Assembly (NCBI GenBank): GCA_041739875.1
Contig: JBGSNA010000350.1
Span: forward strand, 1-64,000
DNA length: 64,000 nucleotides
DNA from: JBBSJZ01 sp041739875
GTDB lineage: Bacteria; Planctomycetota; Planctomycetia; Pirellulales; Pirellulaceae
Direction of reading: 5' to 3'
The position numbers were made by a program, and so were the translations under genes. Shown piece by piece: positions 16,818 to 26,800 of this stretch (within the stretch, counting starts at the first letter, position 1; each line of letters starts with the position of its first letter). The notes below the pieces were generated by a model. It saw only the letters and a program-made list of their open reading frames with translations. It did no database searches and was not told the origin of the DNA.

Positions 16818-19187
16818 TTAGTTGCCGCGAGACTTCTGGTCGAACAAACGCACCATCGCAGGAAGCAGAGTCAAATTGACGACTGTTCCGACGCTAAGTG
16901 TCGCGGCAATTAAGACACCGAATGTTGCGGTCGGTACAAACTCGCTCGTGCCAAGGACGCTGAAGCCAACGACGAGCGCCAAGGTCGCCGCGATCACGGG
17001 TAACGAGATCGCTCCGGTTGCGTGGACGGCGGAGGTTGTCGCGTCGTGACCTCGTTGACGTCGTTTCTGGTAACTGGCCAAGAAGTGGACACTGCTGTCG
17101 ATCGAAAGTCCGATCGAAACGGCCGCAATCATTGCGGCACCCATATTAATTTTATCGCCCAACACACCCACGACGGCGAGGACAAAGAACACAGGTAGCA
17201 GATTCGGCAGCAGCGCCGCCGTCGCCAGTCGAAGTGAGCGAAACGCGACAACGAGTAGCAACCACACAAGAATTCCAGACGCGATCAAGCACCGCCACTG
17301 GTCATCGACAAGCTGGCGAATCCAAGACGCAATTAAGACGTAGTATCCTGTAACACGTGGCGTTGATGCGCCGGATGGGTTCGTTGCCAGTACGTGTCGG
17401 CCCACGATGTCGCGGACACGCTCAATGAGTTGGTTCTTGGTCTCTGCGGGCAGTTGTTCATTGCTGCGAAGCATGATTCGCAAACGTCTTGCGGATCCAG
17501 AGTTCGCGGGTGTCAGCAGCGCATCGGAAATGACTGGCATAGCCAGCCGCATACCCGCCAATCGCACGTCCGGCGAGGCAATGCTCAGTAATGGCAAATC
17601 GGCTAACACGGCGTCAACGTCGGCGATACTCAGCACTTTGCTGAGACGGGCTCCGTCGATTTCAATGGCTTTGAGCTTTGTCTCCAGCTCTCGCACCGAG
17701 TCCATGTCGGCTTGCGAGAGTGTCTCGGGTGCATCGAGGATAACGTCCCAAACTCCAGCACCACCGAACTCTCGTTCCACTAAGTCATACGCACGAGCGA
17801 TCTCACTTTCAGGACGAAAGTTGTTGAGAAAGCTTGTCTCCGTTTCGAGCTTCGACACGCCAAATAGCAGCCCACCGAACAACACGATGGATGTCACCCC
17901 AACCGCTTTGCGATAGCCGACGAACCACATTGCCAATCGCATGCACGCTCGACGAGTTCGATGTGCGAGAACGGATCGCGAGTGCGAAACACCCGATCGC
18001 TGTGTTTCTATGGACATGATCGCAGGCGAAAACAAGACGATCCCGAGCATCACGGCTGTTGCAGCGATCGCGATCATGACGCCGAAATCTTGCACCGGTC
18101 GAATGCGAGAAAACAGGAGAGCTGCAAAGCCAGCTGCATCGGTTGCGCAGGTCCAAAAAATCGGTCCACTCAACGAAACCAATGTTGCGAATGTCGCTGC
18201 ACGGTTCGTCAAACCACGACGTCTAGCCGTGCGATAGCGCACGCCTAGATGCAGGACGGAGGCAACCGCGATTACCGTGACGATCGCCGTGAGGATGCTA
18301 GAGACGATGGAGAGTTGAATCGAAAGCAGCACCACCGCAGCTCGTGTGACGAGAACGGTCCAGAATATCGTCAGGGCGGAGAGCACCGCAAATCGCACAT
18401 CACGAAGTGACGCGAGTAGAACGATCGAAAGTAAAGCGATGGTCCATACAGCGAGTCGTGTTCCGTCACGTTGGATCAACGTGAAGCCGTCATGCAATAG
18501 CACCGGTTCGCCAACAAGTGCTGCTTCTGTGCCGCTATCGATTAACGATTGAACCGTACGTCGCAATGACTCAATCGTCGCCGGGTCGTGATCGGGCGTG
18601 AGCAGCGCGACAACGGAAGCGTATTGGTGATTCGCCGTGTGCGTGTAGCCCGCGAAAATTTCGTCGAACTTTTTGGCAAACGCGTCGTCGGGATTCGTCA
18701 ACGCTGGTTCACTGCTCGCGCTGCCAAACAATGCACTGACACTTGGCGGACGAACGGTCTGGATAGTTCGAGTGATGATTGCTGGCGAGAGAATGCCTTG
18801 AACACCGGGAATGTTTTTGATTGTCTCACCCAATATTCGATTACGCTCGAGTCCGTCGCCCGTGAAGGCTGTGGGATCGTGGTAAACAACCATGGCAACG
18901 GCATTTCCACCAAACGCGATTTTCAGCTCTCGGTAGTCGACCAAAGTCGGATCGTCGGGGCGAAACATCGATTCGAGTCGACGATCCAAAGTCAACCGCT
19001 GGGCGAGGGGCCACGCGAGGATGCCGATAAGGGCTGCGGCCGCGAACATTGGCCAACGCCAACGGATGATCTTGTCGAAATATCGATTGCCCGAAACTCG
19101 ATTGCCAAGAATTCGGTCACCCCGAATTCGGTCGTCAGATAAATCCTTTATCATGTCTGCATTTCCGCTCGCTTCGTTCTCGATCAA
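16818..19187 (-). CDS. MMPL/RND family transporter
   Basis: The 789-residue protein has the double RND layout: a membrane helix near residue 48-65, a large periplasmic loop, five helices, then a second helix, a second loop (starting TSFLNNFRPESEIARAYDLVEREFGG) and five helices to the end. This matches the MMPL/HpnN-like exporters that move lipids or hydrophobic compounds with proton motive force. The TTG at 19187 follows AAGGTGA at 6-base spacing, which favours it over the ATG at 19154. The cytoplasmic N-terminus has an odd five-residue repeat (pattern x-R-x-x-G-N/D) encoded by a 15-bp tandem repeat. No adaptor or outer-membrane partner gene is adjacent. The divergent glycosyltransferase starts only 17 bp away. 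Confidence 0.87.
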   Translation of the reverse strand: MIENEASGNADMIKDLSDDRIRGDRILGNRVSGNRYFDKIIRWRWPMFAAAALIGILAWPLAQRLTLDRRLESMFRPDDPTLVDYRELKIAFGGNAVAMVVYHDPTAFTGDGLERNRILGETIKNIPGVQGILSPAIITRTIQTVRPPSVSALFGSASSEPALTNPDDAFAKKFDEIFAGYTHTANHQYASVVALLTPDHDPATIESLRRTVQSLIDSGTEAALVGEPVLLHDGFTLIQRDGTRLAVWTIALLSIVLLASLRDVRFAVLSALTIFWTVLVTRAAVVLLSIQLSIVSSILTAIVTVIAVASVLHLGVRYRTARRRGLTNRAATFATLVSLSGPIFWTCATDAAGFAALLFSRIRPVQDFGVMIAIAATAVMLGIVLFSPAIMSIETQRSGVSHSRSVLAHRTRRACMRLAMWFVGYRKAVGVTSIVLFGGLLFGVSKLETETSFLNNFRPESEIARAYDLVEREFGGAGVWDVILDAPETLSQADMDSVRELETKLKAIEIDGARLSKVLSIADVDAVLADLPLLSIASPDVRLAGMRLAMPVISDALLTPANSGSARRLRIMLRSNEQLPAETKNQLIERVRDIVGRHVLATNPSGASTPRVTGYYVLIASWIRQLVDDQWRCLIASGILVWLLLVVAFRSLRLATAALLPNLLPVFFVLAVVGVLGDKINMGAAMIAAVSIGLSIDSSVHFLASYQKRRQRGHDATTSAVHATGAISLPVIAATLALVVGFSVLGTSEFVPTATFGVLIAATLSVGTVVNLTLLPAMVRLFDQKSRGN
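19081..19140. repeat. 15-bp tandem minirepeat, four units
   Basis: Cores CGATTGCC at 19084 and 19099 and CGGTC at 19114 and 19129 keep an exact 15-bp spacing. It encodes the five-residue repeats near the N-terminus of the MMPL transporter. Confidence 0.85.
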
Positions 19188-19204
19188 TTCCAGTCACCTT
19201 AGCC

Positions 19205-20587
19205 GTGCAAGCTCAATCGCGTCAGTCCATTCTGCTCGCTTCGCTCATTTTGGGGGCGATGCTTCTTCGCGTGCTGGCGTGTTTGGCGACGCCAACGAGT
19301 CTTGATGCAGACCCCGACGCATACGGGGCTCTTGCGATCACATTAGCCAAAACTGGCACGTTCGGACTGACCGATTCCCAGGGTATTGCCCACCCAACCG
19401 CCTTTCGGCCGTTGCTTTATCCATGGTTACTTTCGTTTACGGCTAGTGTCGACCATTTGAACCGGATGACCGTAATCTGCCTGCACGCATGGTTGGGCGG
19501 ATTGACGGTTTGGTTGACGGTTCTGGCAAGCCGACGATTGATTGGCGGTACCGGTTTCATCGCTGGTTTGCTCGTGGCGGTTGACCCGATTTTGGTCCAG
19601 CAATCGACCTTGCTGATGACGGAAACGTTGGCCGCCGCACTCGGCGCAGCGGTCATTTGGTGGTGGACGACACGCGACGGATCACGTCACGGATCGTCGC
19701 AAGTGGTGAGGTTTGCGTTGGTGCTCGGAGTGCTATTGAGTCTTGCATTTTTGTGTCGACCGACATTCTTGGTGTGGGCGGGATTGCTCATACCCGTGTG
19801 TTTGTTCTTTGACGAACCCTTATCCAAGCGAGTCACGAGAGCGGCACTTGTGATGGCGTGCATCTTGCTTACCGTCGGAGTCTGGACAGCACGCAATCAG
19901 CGTCATTTTGGTCGTCCGATTTGGGCCACGAGTCATGGCGGTTACACGATTCTATTGGCCAATAATCCGATGTTCTATGACTACCTTCGTACTCGATCTC
20001 CAGGCGATGTCTGGGACCCAGAATCTTTTTTTTCCGCCTGGGCACATCGATACGAAGGTGATATCGCTTCCGCAGACTTCTGGGCGAAGGACTGGAGTGA
20101 CACCCCACCACAACTCAATCAAGCGACCGAGACTCGCGATGACGACCTGGCGAATCAAGCGGCGAACGCCACGATTCGTCGTGAGCCAATGATGTTTGCT
20201 TGGTCGTGTGTCGTGCGTTTGGCGCGGCTGTGGAGCCCGATGCCTCACATGACGAGCGGCCGTGCGGCGAGCGTCGTCATTGCCGTGGGCGTTTACTACT
20301 TTTTTCTTTACTTGACCTGTATCGCCGGTCTTGTCCGACACGGCCGACAAGCATTTTTGCCGAAGTGGTGGGCGTTCTGGTTACTCGTCGTCACGCTTTC
20401 TGGCTTGCATGCAATTTATTGGAGCAACTTGCGCATGCGTTCACCGGCAACGAGTGGGCTCGCGGTACTCGCGGCAGCATCGCTGGTGCCACGGCGTCGA
20501 GTCTTTCTATCGAACTTGGAAACGAGCTCGGCGGTACTTCCATCCGGGGATCAAGAAGCACAAACTCGCGACAACGCCAAAGATTAA
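19205..20587 (+). CDS. GT39/ArnT-like integral membrane glycosyltransferase
   Basis: A 460-residue polytopic protein with about 10-11 hydrophobic segments. The first extracytoplasmic loop holds LDADPDAY (~residues 33-40), the position of the catalytic acidic residue in GT-C enzymes, and the next helices carry the FRPLLYPWLLS and LLMTETLAAAL stretches seen in dolichyl- or polyprenyl-phosphate sugar transferases. It probably transfers a sugar from a lipid carrier to protein or envelope polymer outside the membrane. The start is a GTG without a strong ribosome-binding site, so it is uncertain. Its last 81 bp overlap, in opposite orientation, the 3' end of the kinase gene. Confidence 0.75.
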   Translation: MQAQSRQSILLASLILGAMLLRVLACLATPTSLDADPDAYGALAITLAKTGTFGLTDSQGIAHPTAFRPLLYPWLLSFTASVDHLNRMTVICLHAWLGGLTVWLTVLASRRLIGGTGFIAGLLVAVDPILVQQSTLLMTETLAAALGAAVIWWWTTRDGSRHGSSQVVRFALVLGVLLSLAFLCRPTFLVWAGLLIPVCLFFDEPLSKRVTRAALVMACILLTVGVWTARNQRHFGRPIWATSHGGYTILLANNPMFYDYLRTRSPGDVWDPESFFSAWAHRYEGDIASADFWAKDWSDTPPQLNQATETRDDDLANQAANATIRREPMMFAWSCVVRLARLWSPMPHMTSGRAASVVIAVGVYYFFLYLTCIAGLVRHGRQAFLPKWWAFWLLVVTLSGLHAIYWSNLRMRSPATSGLAVLAAASLVPRRRVFLSNLETSSAVLPSGDQEAQTRDNAKD

Positions 20588-22159
20588 GTGTGCCTGAGTT
20601 GGGAATACTGCCATCAGAACCGCAGCGACGAGCAACGCTGTTGCCTGGATATAAAATTCGCCGCTCAGCATGCCTGCTTTGATGATGAACACCATGGCGC
20701 TAATGACACCAAGCAGCGGTGATAGGCTGAGGACGGGTAGTTCGAGCCACCATTCCAACGGGAACAGCATCGCGATCGCAATCATACTCGCGCCCCAAAC
20801 GTGAGCGATTTGGCGTTCGATGAATGTCACAGGCCCGAGTCGTTGACGCAGTTTCCAAAACACGGCTGCCCACATGCCAATCCCGATAGTCCATAATCCG
20901 GCGTAAACACGGCGGTCATCGTATTGCGAGAAATCAAGCCACCACGTCAGGATGGATGCGACGAAGAGTACCAAGGAATGCCACATCCACAGCACGCCCC
21001 AATTCTCGAGCACATTAGCGTGGTGCGTTTCACGAAAGAGCCGGGCGATGACTTGATTGAAGTGACCGCTTCGTGCGGAGACTTTCTCGTCAGCGAGATA
21101 GGCTTCCAAATCTGCGGCGAGTGCGTCCGCCGACGCATACCGCAAATCCGAAGGTTTCTGGAGGCAGCGAATCACAATCATTTCGAGATCGCGATCCAAA
21201 CTCGGTCGAAGCGCTCGCGGCGGCGTCGGGTCTTGCTCGATCACAAGCATGACAATCTGCATCGGCGAATCACCAACGAACGGCGCGCGGCCTGTGAGTG
21301 CAAAATACAGCACACAACCGAGGCTATAGACGTCACTTGTCGGCCCCACCAATCCGCGTCCTCCGCCGGCCTGTTCCGGCGACATGTACGATGGTGTGCC
21401 GACGAGCGCGCCGCTTCGAGTCAAATTCAGATCACTGCCAAGTTGTTTTGCCAATCCGAAGTCCGTCACCAGCGGAGCACCGCTTTGCGTGAGGAGTATG
21501 TTGTTCGGTTTGAGATCGCGATGCAGTATTCCTTGGCGGTGGGCATAACCGACCGCGCGAGCAATTGAAGCGACGATGCGAGCGACCTCGCGTTGATGCA
21601 TCGGGCCATGCGCTACCCGATCAGCCAACGTTTCGCCGACAACGTACTGCATACTAAAGAATGGTCGACCGTCGAAGTCACCCACGTCATACACGGGAAC
21701 GATGCCTGGATGCTCAAGTCTCGCCGTGGCGGAGGCCTCCGCAAGGAATCGTTCGAGGTCTTCACCGCTGGCAAGACGACCTCTCAAAATCATCTTCACA
21801 GCAACTTCGCGGTCCAGGCTGATTTGACGCGCGAGAAAGACGACGCCCATGCCACCGCGACCGATCTCTTCGATCAGCTCATAGTCGCCAATCGTCGTAG
21901 GAAGTTTCAGACTCTTCCAGCGGCCGCTCTCAGCAGCGAATGTGGTGTCACCAACAAGTTCATCAAACGCTGCTCCTGCGGTGTCGGTGACGAGTACCGC
22001 GCCCCAAAGCTGGCGAAGCTCATCAGCCAGATCCGGGTTTTCTTCACAGACCGCGCCGAAGTTGATGATCTCGCCGCGACACACGGCGTCCGTCATCTCC
22101 GCCAGTAAATCTGCGAGCCTTTGGTCATGTTCCTCCGTAGCGTCTTGCGATTCGCTCAC
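20507..22159 (-). CDS. Membrane-anchored Ser/Thr protein kinase
   Basis: The 550-residue protein has an ~85-residue N-terminal region with a Leu/Glu-rich helix often seen next to planctomycete kinases, then a complete Hanks-type kinase: GRGGMGVV (100-107), the catalytic-lysine motif VAVK (Lys122), HRDLKPNN (213-220), DFGLAK (233-238), GTPSYMSPEQ (254-263) and DVYSLGCVL. After residue ~385 come about six hydrophobic segments in place of the usual extracellular sensor domain. The GTG start overlaps the sigma factor stop by 4 bp, so both are made together. The role is likely regulation of that sigma factor or of its output; this is inference from coupling. Confidence 0.93.
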   Translation of the reverse strand: MSESQDATEEHDQRLADLLAEMTDAVCRGEIINFGAVCEENPDLADELRQLWGAVLVTDTAGAAFDELVGDTTFAAESGRWKSLKLPTTIGDYELIEEIGRGGMGVVFLARQISLDREVAVKMILRGRLASGEDLERFLAEASATARLEHPGIVPVYDVGDFDGRPFFSMQYVVGETLADRVAHGPMHQREVARIVASIARAVGYAHRQGILHRDLKPNNILLTQSGAPLVTDFGLAKQLGSDLNLTRSGALVGTPSYMSPEQAGGGRGLVGPTSDVYSLGCVLYFALTGRAPFVGDSPMQIVMLVIEQDPTPPRALRPSLDRDLEMIVIRCLQKPSDLRYASADALAADLEAYLADEKVSARSGHFNQVIARLFRETHHANVLENWGVLWMWHSLVLFVASILTWWLDFSQYDDRRVYAGLWTIGIGMWAAVFWKLRQRLGPVTFIERQIAHVWGASMIAIAMLFPLEWWLELPVLSLSPLLGVISAMVFIIKAGMLSGEFYIQATALLVAAVLMAVFPTQAHLIFGVVASLCFLIPGWKYRRARFQVR

Positions 22160-22818
22160 ACCCGACTCTCACCATCCACGCTGAGTTCACCTTGCTCCGC
22201 AAGCACCTCTCGGAGTCGGCGGATAGCTCGCAGATAACGCATGCTCGCAGCAGGCGCATTGAGCCCAAGAGCTTCTGCGATTTCAAGATTGGAGAGGTGC
22301 TCGTAATGACGCATCGTAATAATTTCACGATCTTGCTCACCGAGCAATTCGACAGCCGCTTCGACCTTTTCGGCAATTTCTTTTTGCGTTGCTGCGGCAG
22401 CGGGGGTCAACGCGGGATCGCACAACTGGACAACCAGCTCCATGGTCGACTGGTCCGTTCCCCCAGCCGCTACCATGGGCTGTTCACGATCCATGTTTCG
22501 TTTGGCACTCACTCGGTGTCGACGGTACGTGTCGATGATGTGGTCCCAAGCAATTTGCCGGAGCCAAAGATGGAAGGCCATGCTGGGATCGTCGAGATAC
22601 TTATCCAGACGGCCGGTCGCCTCCATCATGACCTCTTGCACCACATCGCTGATGTCGACTCGACGTTGGACCTTTCGGTCTAAACGCAACTGCACAAGTC
22701 GACGTACGGGAACTCGATGCTTTTCCAAAAGATGATTGATTGCATCGCTATCCCCGCCCTTTGCCGCAGCAAGCAGGGCGGTTGTCGAGTCGTCGTTGGG
22801 CCAAATAGACTTTGCCAT
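22156..22818 (-). CDS. ECF-type RNA polymerase sigma factor
   Basis: The 220-residue protein has sigma region 2 (about 25-105, with DISDVVQEVMMEATGRLDKY and the FHLWLRQIAWDHIIDTYRRH promoter-melting helix) and region 4 (about 150-212, with LGEQDREIITMRHYEHLSNLEIAEALGLN). It fits the planctomycete ECF groups genetically linked to Ser/Thr kinases. No anti-sigma factor is adjacent; the translationally coupled downstream kinase is the likely regulator, as proposed for these groups. Confidence 0.93.
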   Translation of the reverse strand: MAKSIWPNDDSTTALLAAAKGGDSDAINHLLEKHRVPVRRLVQLRLDRKVQRRVDISDVVQEVMMEATGRLDKYLDDPSMAFHLWLRQIAWDHIIDTYRRHRVSAKRNMDREQPMVAAGGTDQSTMELVVQLCDPALTPAAAATQKEIAEKVEAAVELLGEQDREIITMRHYEHLSNLEIAEALGLNAPAASMRYLRAIRRLREVLAEQGELSVDGESRV

Positions 22819-22884
22819 AGGTTCTTCTAGTTGTTGGCCGGGGCAAACGCTTTGCCACGACCGGTCCTGGCCTCTTGGGAAGGC

Positions 22885-23595
22885 TTAGGTGCCTTCGAGT
22901 ACCAAATTCTTAAAGCGAACGACCATTGCAGGGCCTTTGTGCAACTGTAGCGCAATGACACCTGTCTTGGCTGCTTTTTCCTCTTGTTCGTCAATAGTTT
23001 CGCTTACCAAGGCACCGTTGATGAAGTGTTGGAGATGATTGCCCTTGGCAACGACGCGGAACTCATTCCATTTACCGGGATGGATCCCGTTACCGAGTTC
23101 TTTACCATCGGCGAACTTTGACTTTTCGATTTTGCCGTCGGAGCCGATGACTGATTTCTCACCACGTTGGGCCAGAATGCCACGTCCTTTCTCTTCGTAC
23201 AGAATTCCTGCAAATGTGTTGCCAAAGTCGATGTCCGCTTGGTAACCGCCGACCACAAATTCTGTTTCGTCGAGCACTTTGCTGCGATACTGGATGCCAG
23301 AGTTACCGGCCTCGATCTTGAACTCGGCAACCAATTCAAAGTCGCTTGGCAGTTCACCTTTGTAAATCAGAAACGTATTTTGTTTGATTGGGTTTTCGTC
23401 GGTGGTGCGTCCGACGATTTGACCGTCTTCGACGGACCACAATTCGCTGTGACCTTCCCAACCCGTCAGGTCGGTTCCGTTAAACAACTTATCGGCATCC
23501 GTTGCAGGTTCAGCAGCTTGAAGGGACGGTGAATTTGCGAGCACACCAACAAGTGTCAAGGCGGCGAGTGAACCGTTCAAAATCAGTTTTTTCAT
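22885..23595 (-). CDS. DUF1080 (3-keto-disaccharide hydrolase-like) secreted protein
   Basis: The 236-residue protein has a signal peptide (MKKLILNGSLAALTLVGVLA, cut near LQA) and one DUF1080 domain: LFNGTDLTGWEG near residue 37, the SVEDGQIVGRT strand pair, the GNSGIQYRS motif and WNEFRVVAKGNHLQHFINGALV at the C-terminal half. The fold is a concanavalin-like jelly roll; members bind or hydrolyse glycans and are abundant in planctomycetes. It stands alone, 66 bp downstream of the sigma factor gene on the same strand. Confidence 0.9.
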   Translation of the reverse strand: MKKLILNGSLAALTLVGVLANSPSLQAAEPATDADKLFNGTDLTGWEGHSELWSVEDGQIVGRTTDENPIKQNTFLIYKGELPSDFELVAEFKIEAGNSGIQYRSKVLDETEFVVGGYQADIDFGNTFAGILYEEKGRGILAQRGEKSVIGSDGKIEKSKFADGKELGNGIHPGKWNEFRVVAKGNHLQHFINGALVSETIDEQEEKAAKTGVIALQLHKGPAMVVRFKNLVLEGT

Positions 23596-23864
23596 GGATT
23601 ATTTCTCGTTCGTGGGAAGTGAGGTTTGCGGATAGTCTACTCGAAGAGAGGCTGAGATACCGATACCGTGACGCGTATTCAAAAAACCAACGCGACTTAT
23701 GGTCAAATCCAAGCGTTGCAACTCTTGCCGTTTCGTCAAATTCATTCGGGGAAGCTCCGACACGTCGTCGCAAACGATCGTCACGCCACCTAACGGGTAC
23801 GCGGGCTAATTAGGCGGGCCAAATCTGGCGAGGCGGAGTGGAGGCGATTGTCGCATGAAAGTTG

Positions 23865-26800
23865 CTAAAGATTTTGACGCGAGGCAGCACGGCGGAATGC
23901 GTCGAATGCGTCGCGAAGCGCCGCGGGTGGTGCTTGTCGAGCACCCGAGTCACGAAGACCTCGCAGATCATCTTGCTCGAGACTTCGATTGCTCGTCGCC
24001 GATCCCCGTGGGCGCATCCCTAGGCTTTCCAAAGCTTCTTTCATTTCGCGGTTCTCGCCCAGTGGCGAAACGTCACGAACTTCACGTAGTGATTGCCACC
24101 GCTCGCTGAATCGTCGCAAGTCGTCCTCCGTCCATTTCAATTTGTCGAGCAGTTCGCGATCCGGTGCGTCGCGAGTTTCCTTCAAGTAGTCGAGCACCAT
24201 GTCTGTCGCCTTTTTGGTGTACTCCAAATCGGGAGCATCGACGGGCGTCTGAGGAGCACCGGTACCTGAGCCAGAGTCGGAGCCTGTGGCAGCACCCGCG
24301 CCACCTTCGCCAGAAGACTGTGACTGGCTTGATTGCTGTGGCTGGCTTGATTGCTGTGACTGGCTTGATTGGGTTGCGTCTCCAGGGTTTCCATTCTTGG
24401 ATGGATTCGTTTCTGGATTGCCCGCTTGCGAATCAGTCTGGGATGGATCACTGGTTGAATCAGTCGATTCGCCTGCAGTATTTGAAGTCGGTGAATTCGA
24501 TTTGGGATTGGACTGAGCGCTGTCGCTTGGTTTGTTGGCTGGCTGTGAACCATCGCCAGAGTCCGAGCCAGCTTTTTGATCGCCAGCTTTTGAGTCGCCG
24601 CTTTCCGGTTTAGCGCCGTTCTGTTTCGCGTCTTCCTGTTGAGCGTTGTTCTGTTCGCCCGGTAGTTGATCCCCTGAGTTTTTTTGATCACTCGGACTGT
24701 CGCCGGACTGGCGGTCATCGCCGGTTGTCTGGTTCGAGTCGCCTTGCGGCTTGCCTTCGTTGGACATGTCTTGGTTCGGCTTGCCTGTACCGGATTGTCC
24801 TGCAGATTCGCCTGCATCCTGGTCGCCCTTACTTTGATCTGCGTCGCTTTGATCGCCGTGCGACTTCTCCGGTTCGGTTCCCGAAGAATCCGACTTGCCA
24901 GACTTCGACGGGCTCGCCTCAGGTTTGCCAGCATCTTGACTACCAGCATCTTGATTGCCAGTTCCCGATCCCGAGTTCTTATCAGGCTGGGGATTGGGAT
25001 CTTGTTGTGACTTGCTTCCTTGGTCTGCTTTCTTTTGATTGAGGTGTTCTCTAATTCGCTCGAACGCTTCGCCGTCATGCTCAGGTGCTTGGTCCTTGTT
25101 GTTCGATGCGCTGGAGCCATCGCTAGCGTTCTCATCACCCTCATCACTGGGATTTTGATTGCTGGTGGGCTGTGATTGACCGCCACCAGCCGACTCGGCT
25201 TTGCCGGATTTTCCAGCCGCGTCGTATTGCTCAGCGCCTTGGTTTGGATTGGAGAATTGACTGGATTCGTTGCCGTCGGAAGGCGGCATGTTTTCGGGAG
25301 ATTCATTTTGGGTTGAATTACCAGACTCGGACTCGCCGCCGGGCTTGCCGCCAGCCGGTTTTCCCGAATTACTCGGGTTGCTGTTACTTGGATTGCTTTT
25401 ACTCGGATTATCGCTGTTGGAGGCATCACCCTCGTTGGAAGGATCCGAGCCTTCGGACGGCTCATTGTCTGGTGAGTTTGAACCCGACTTACCACCTTCG
25501 GACTTGCCTTGTTCGTCTTGCTTTGTTTCGCCCTTGGACGAGCCATTTCCAGATTGGCTTTGACCGCCGGAGTTGCCTTTGGCGGTGGATTGTGCACCAC
25601 CTTCGCCGCCAGCTCCTCCGCCGCCACTCTGCTCGCCCGTCTGACTTTTCTCGTCGTTGCCAGCCGCTGGGGAGTCATCTTTCTTGGATAGACCATCGTT
25701 AAGTTGAGGCTCACCATCAGGAGCTTCGCCCATCGTGATCTTCAGCTGGATCGCATCGGTCGACGAGTAATTCGGCTCGATCGAAGGATCTTCATCAGAG
25801 CTGCGATTGTCCGAAGCAACGGCAATGACCGACACCACATCGCCGACTCGCAAACCGTGCTCGGACGGACGAAAACGGTATTCGGTTACTTGGTTCCCGC
25901 TTGCCCCGCGATCGTCCCGCCACAGCACGGGATTGGCCAGCACATCAATTCCTCGACGCAACTCCAACTCAATCGTCTTTAGACCATAGTCAGGATCAAT
26001 CGCATGCACTTCGATGATTTGTTGCGCATCAATCGGAACATCTTTCGGTGTTTGTTGTGGCACAACAATCGAGACGTCCGGGGCGAGGTCTTCGATCACG
26101 CGAATCGGATAGACGATAGGATTTGGGCTCGATTGGCCCGCATCATCCCAAACTTGAATGCGATAGTTTTCGAGCTCGACAGCAGCAGCTCGTCCGCGAA
26201 CACTCTTAAGCGGCATCGCGAGCGTAAGGCCTGTCCCAGCTTCGTCGACTTGCATCTCGCGTGAACCCGCAGTGGCTTGGACGGATTGCCCAAGCGAACG
26301 CGGATTGAATTCAATCTTCGCTCGAGTCACGGGCCGATTCGTTGTCGCAGTCACCGTCACGAGGCTGCCGCTTAGTGAAGTAATCGCGCCACCCGTTCTC
26401 GTGTACGGCTTCTCACCGGTGTAGCTCGGAGGAACATAGTGAACTGAAATCCCAACGATGACGGGCACGTCTTGGATGCTCAGCCGATAGGGACCAGCGG
26501 TCGCATCGCCTGCGATCAACTCGTATTGCATCTCCCCAGTGCTGGTATAGTCGAGCTGTATCGTGCCTCGATAGCGACGTGTGTCTTTGTCGAACGGCAG
26601 TTCCGTTTGTTCAGGCTTGTCAGCGGACTGTGTTGCGGAACGCCAAACGATTGTCGGCACATCGTCCCGGCCCAGTCCGCGGATCTCGGCGGAGATGTCG
26701 ACGGCCTGTCCGGCTAACGCCTCGGTGTCACCAGGCGTCACGTTTTCGATCGACACGCGACGAGGCGCGGCGATCGACGCGAGCGGTGCAAACAATCGTT

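Noticed and set aside
24313..25413. CRISPR-like appearance of regular repeats
   Set aside because: Units are adjacent, in-frame and encode a linker; there are no spacers and no cas genes.
24182..25717. 511-codon open frame inside the DUF4175-like gene, same strand, other frame
   Set aside because: It arises from the low-complexity linker, which has few stop codons in any frame; the composition is Thr/Lys/Arg/Asn-rich without domains.
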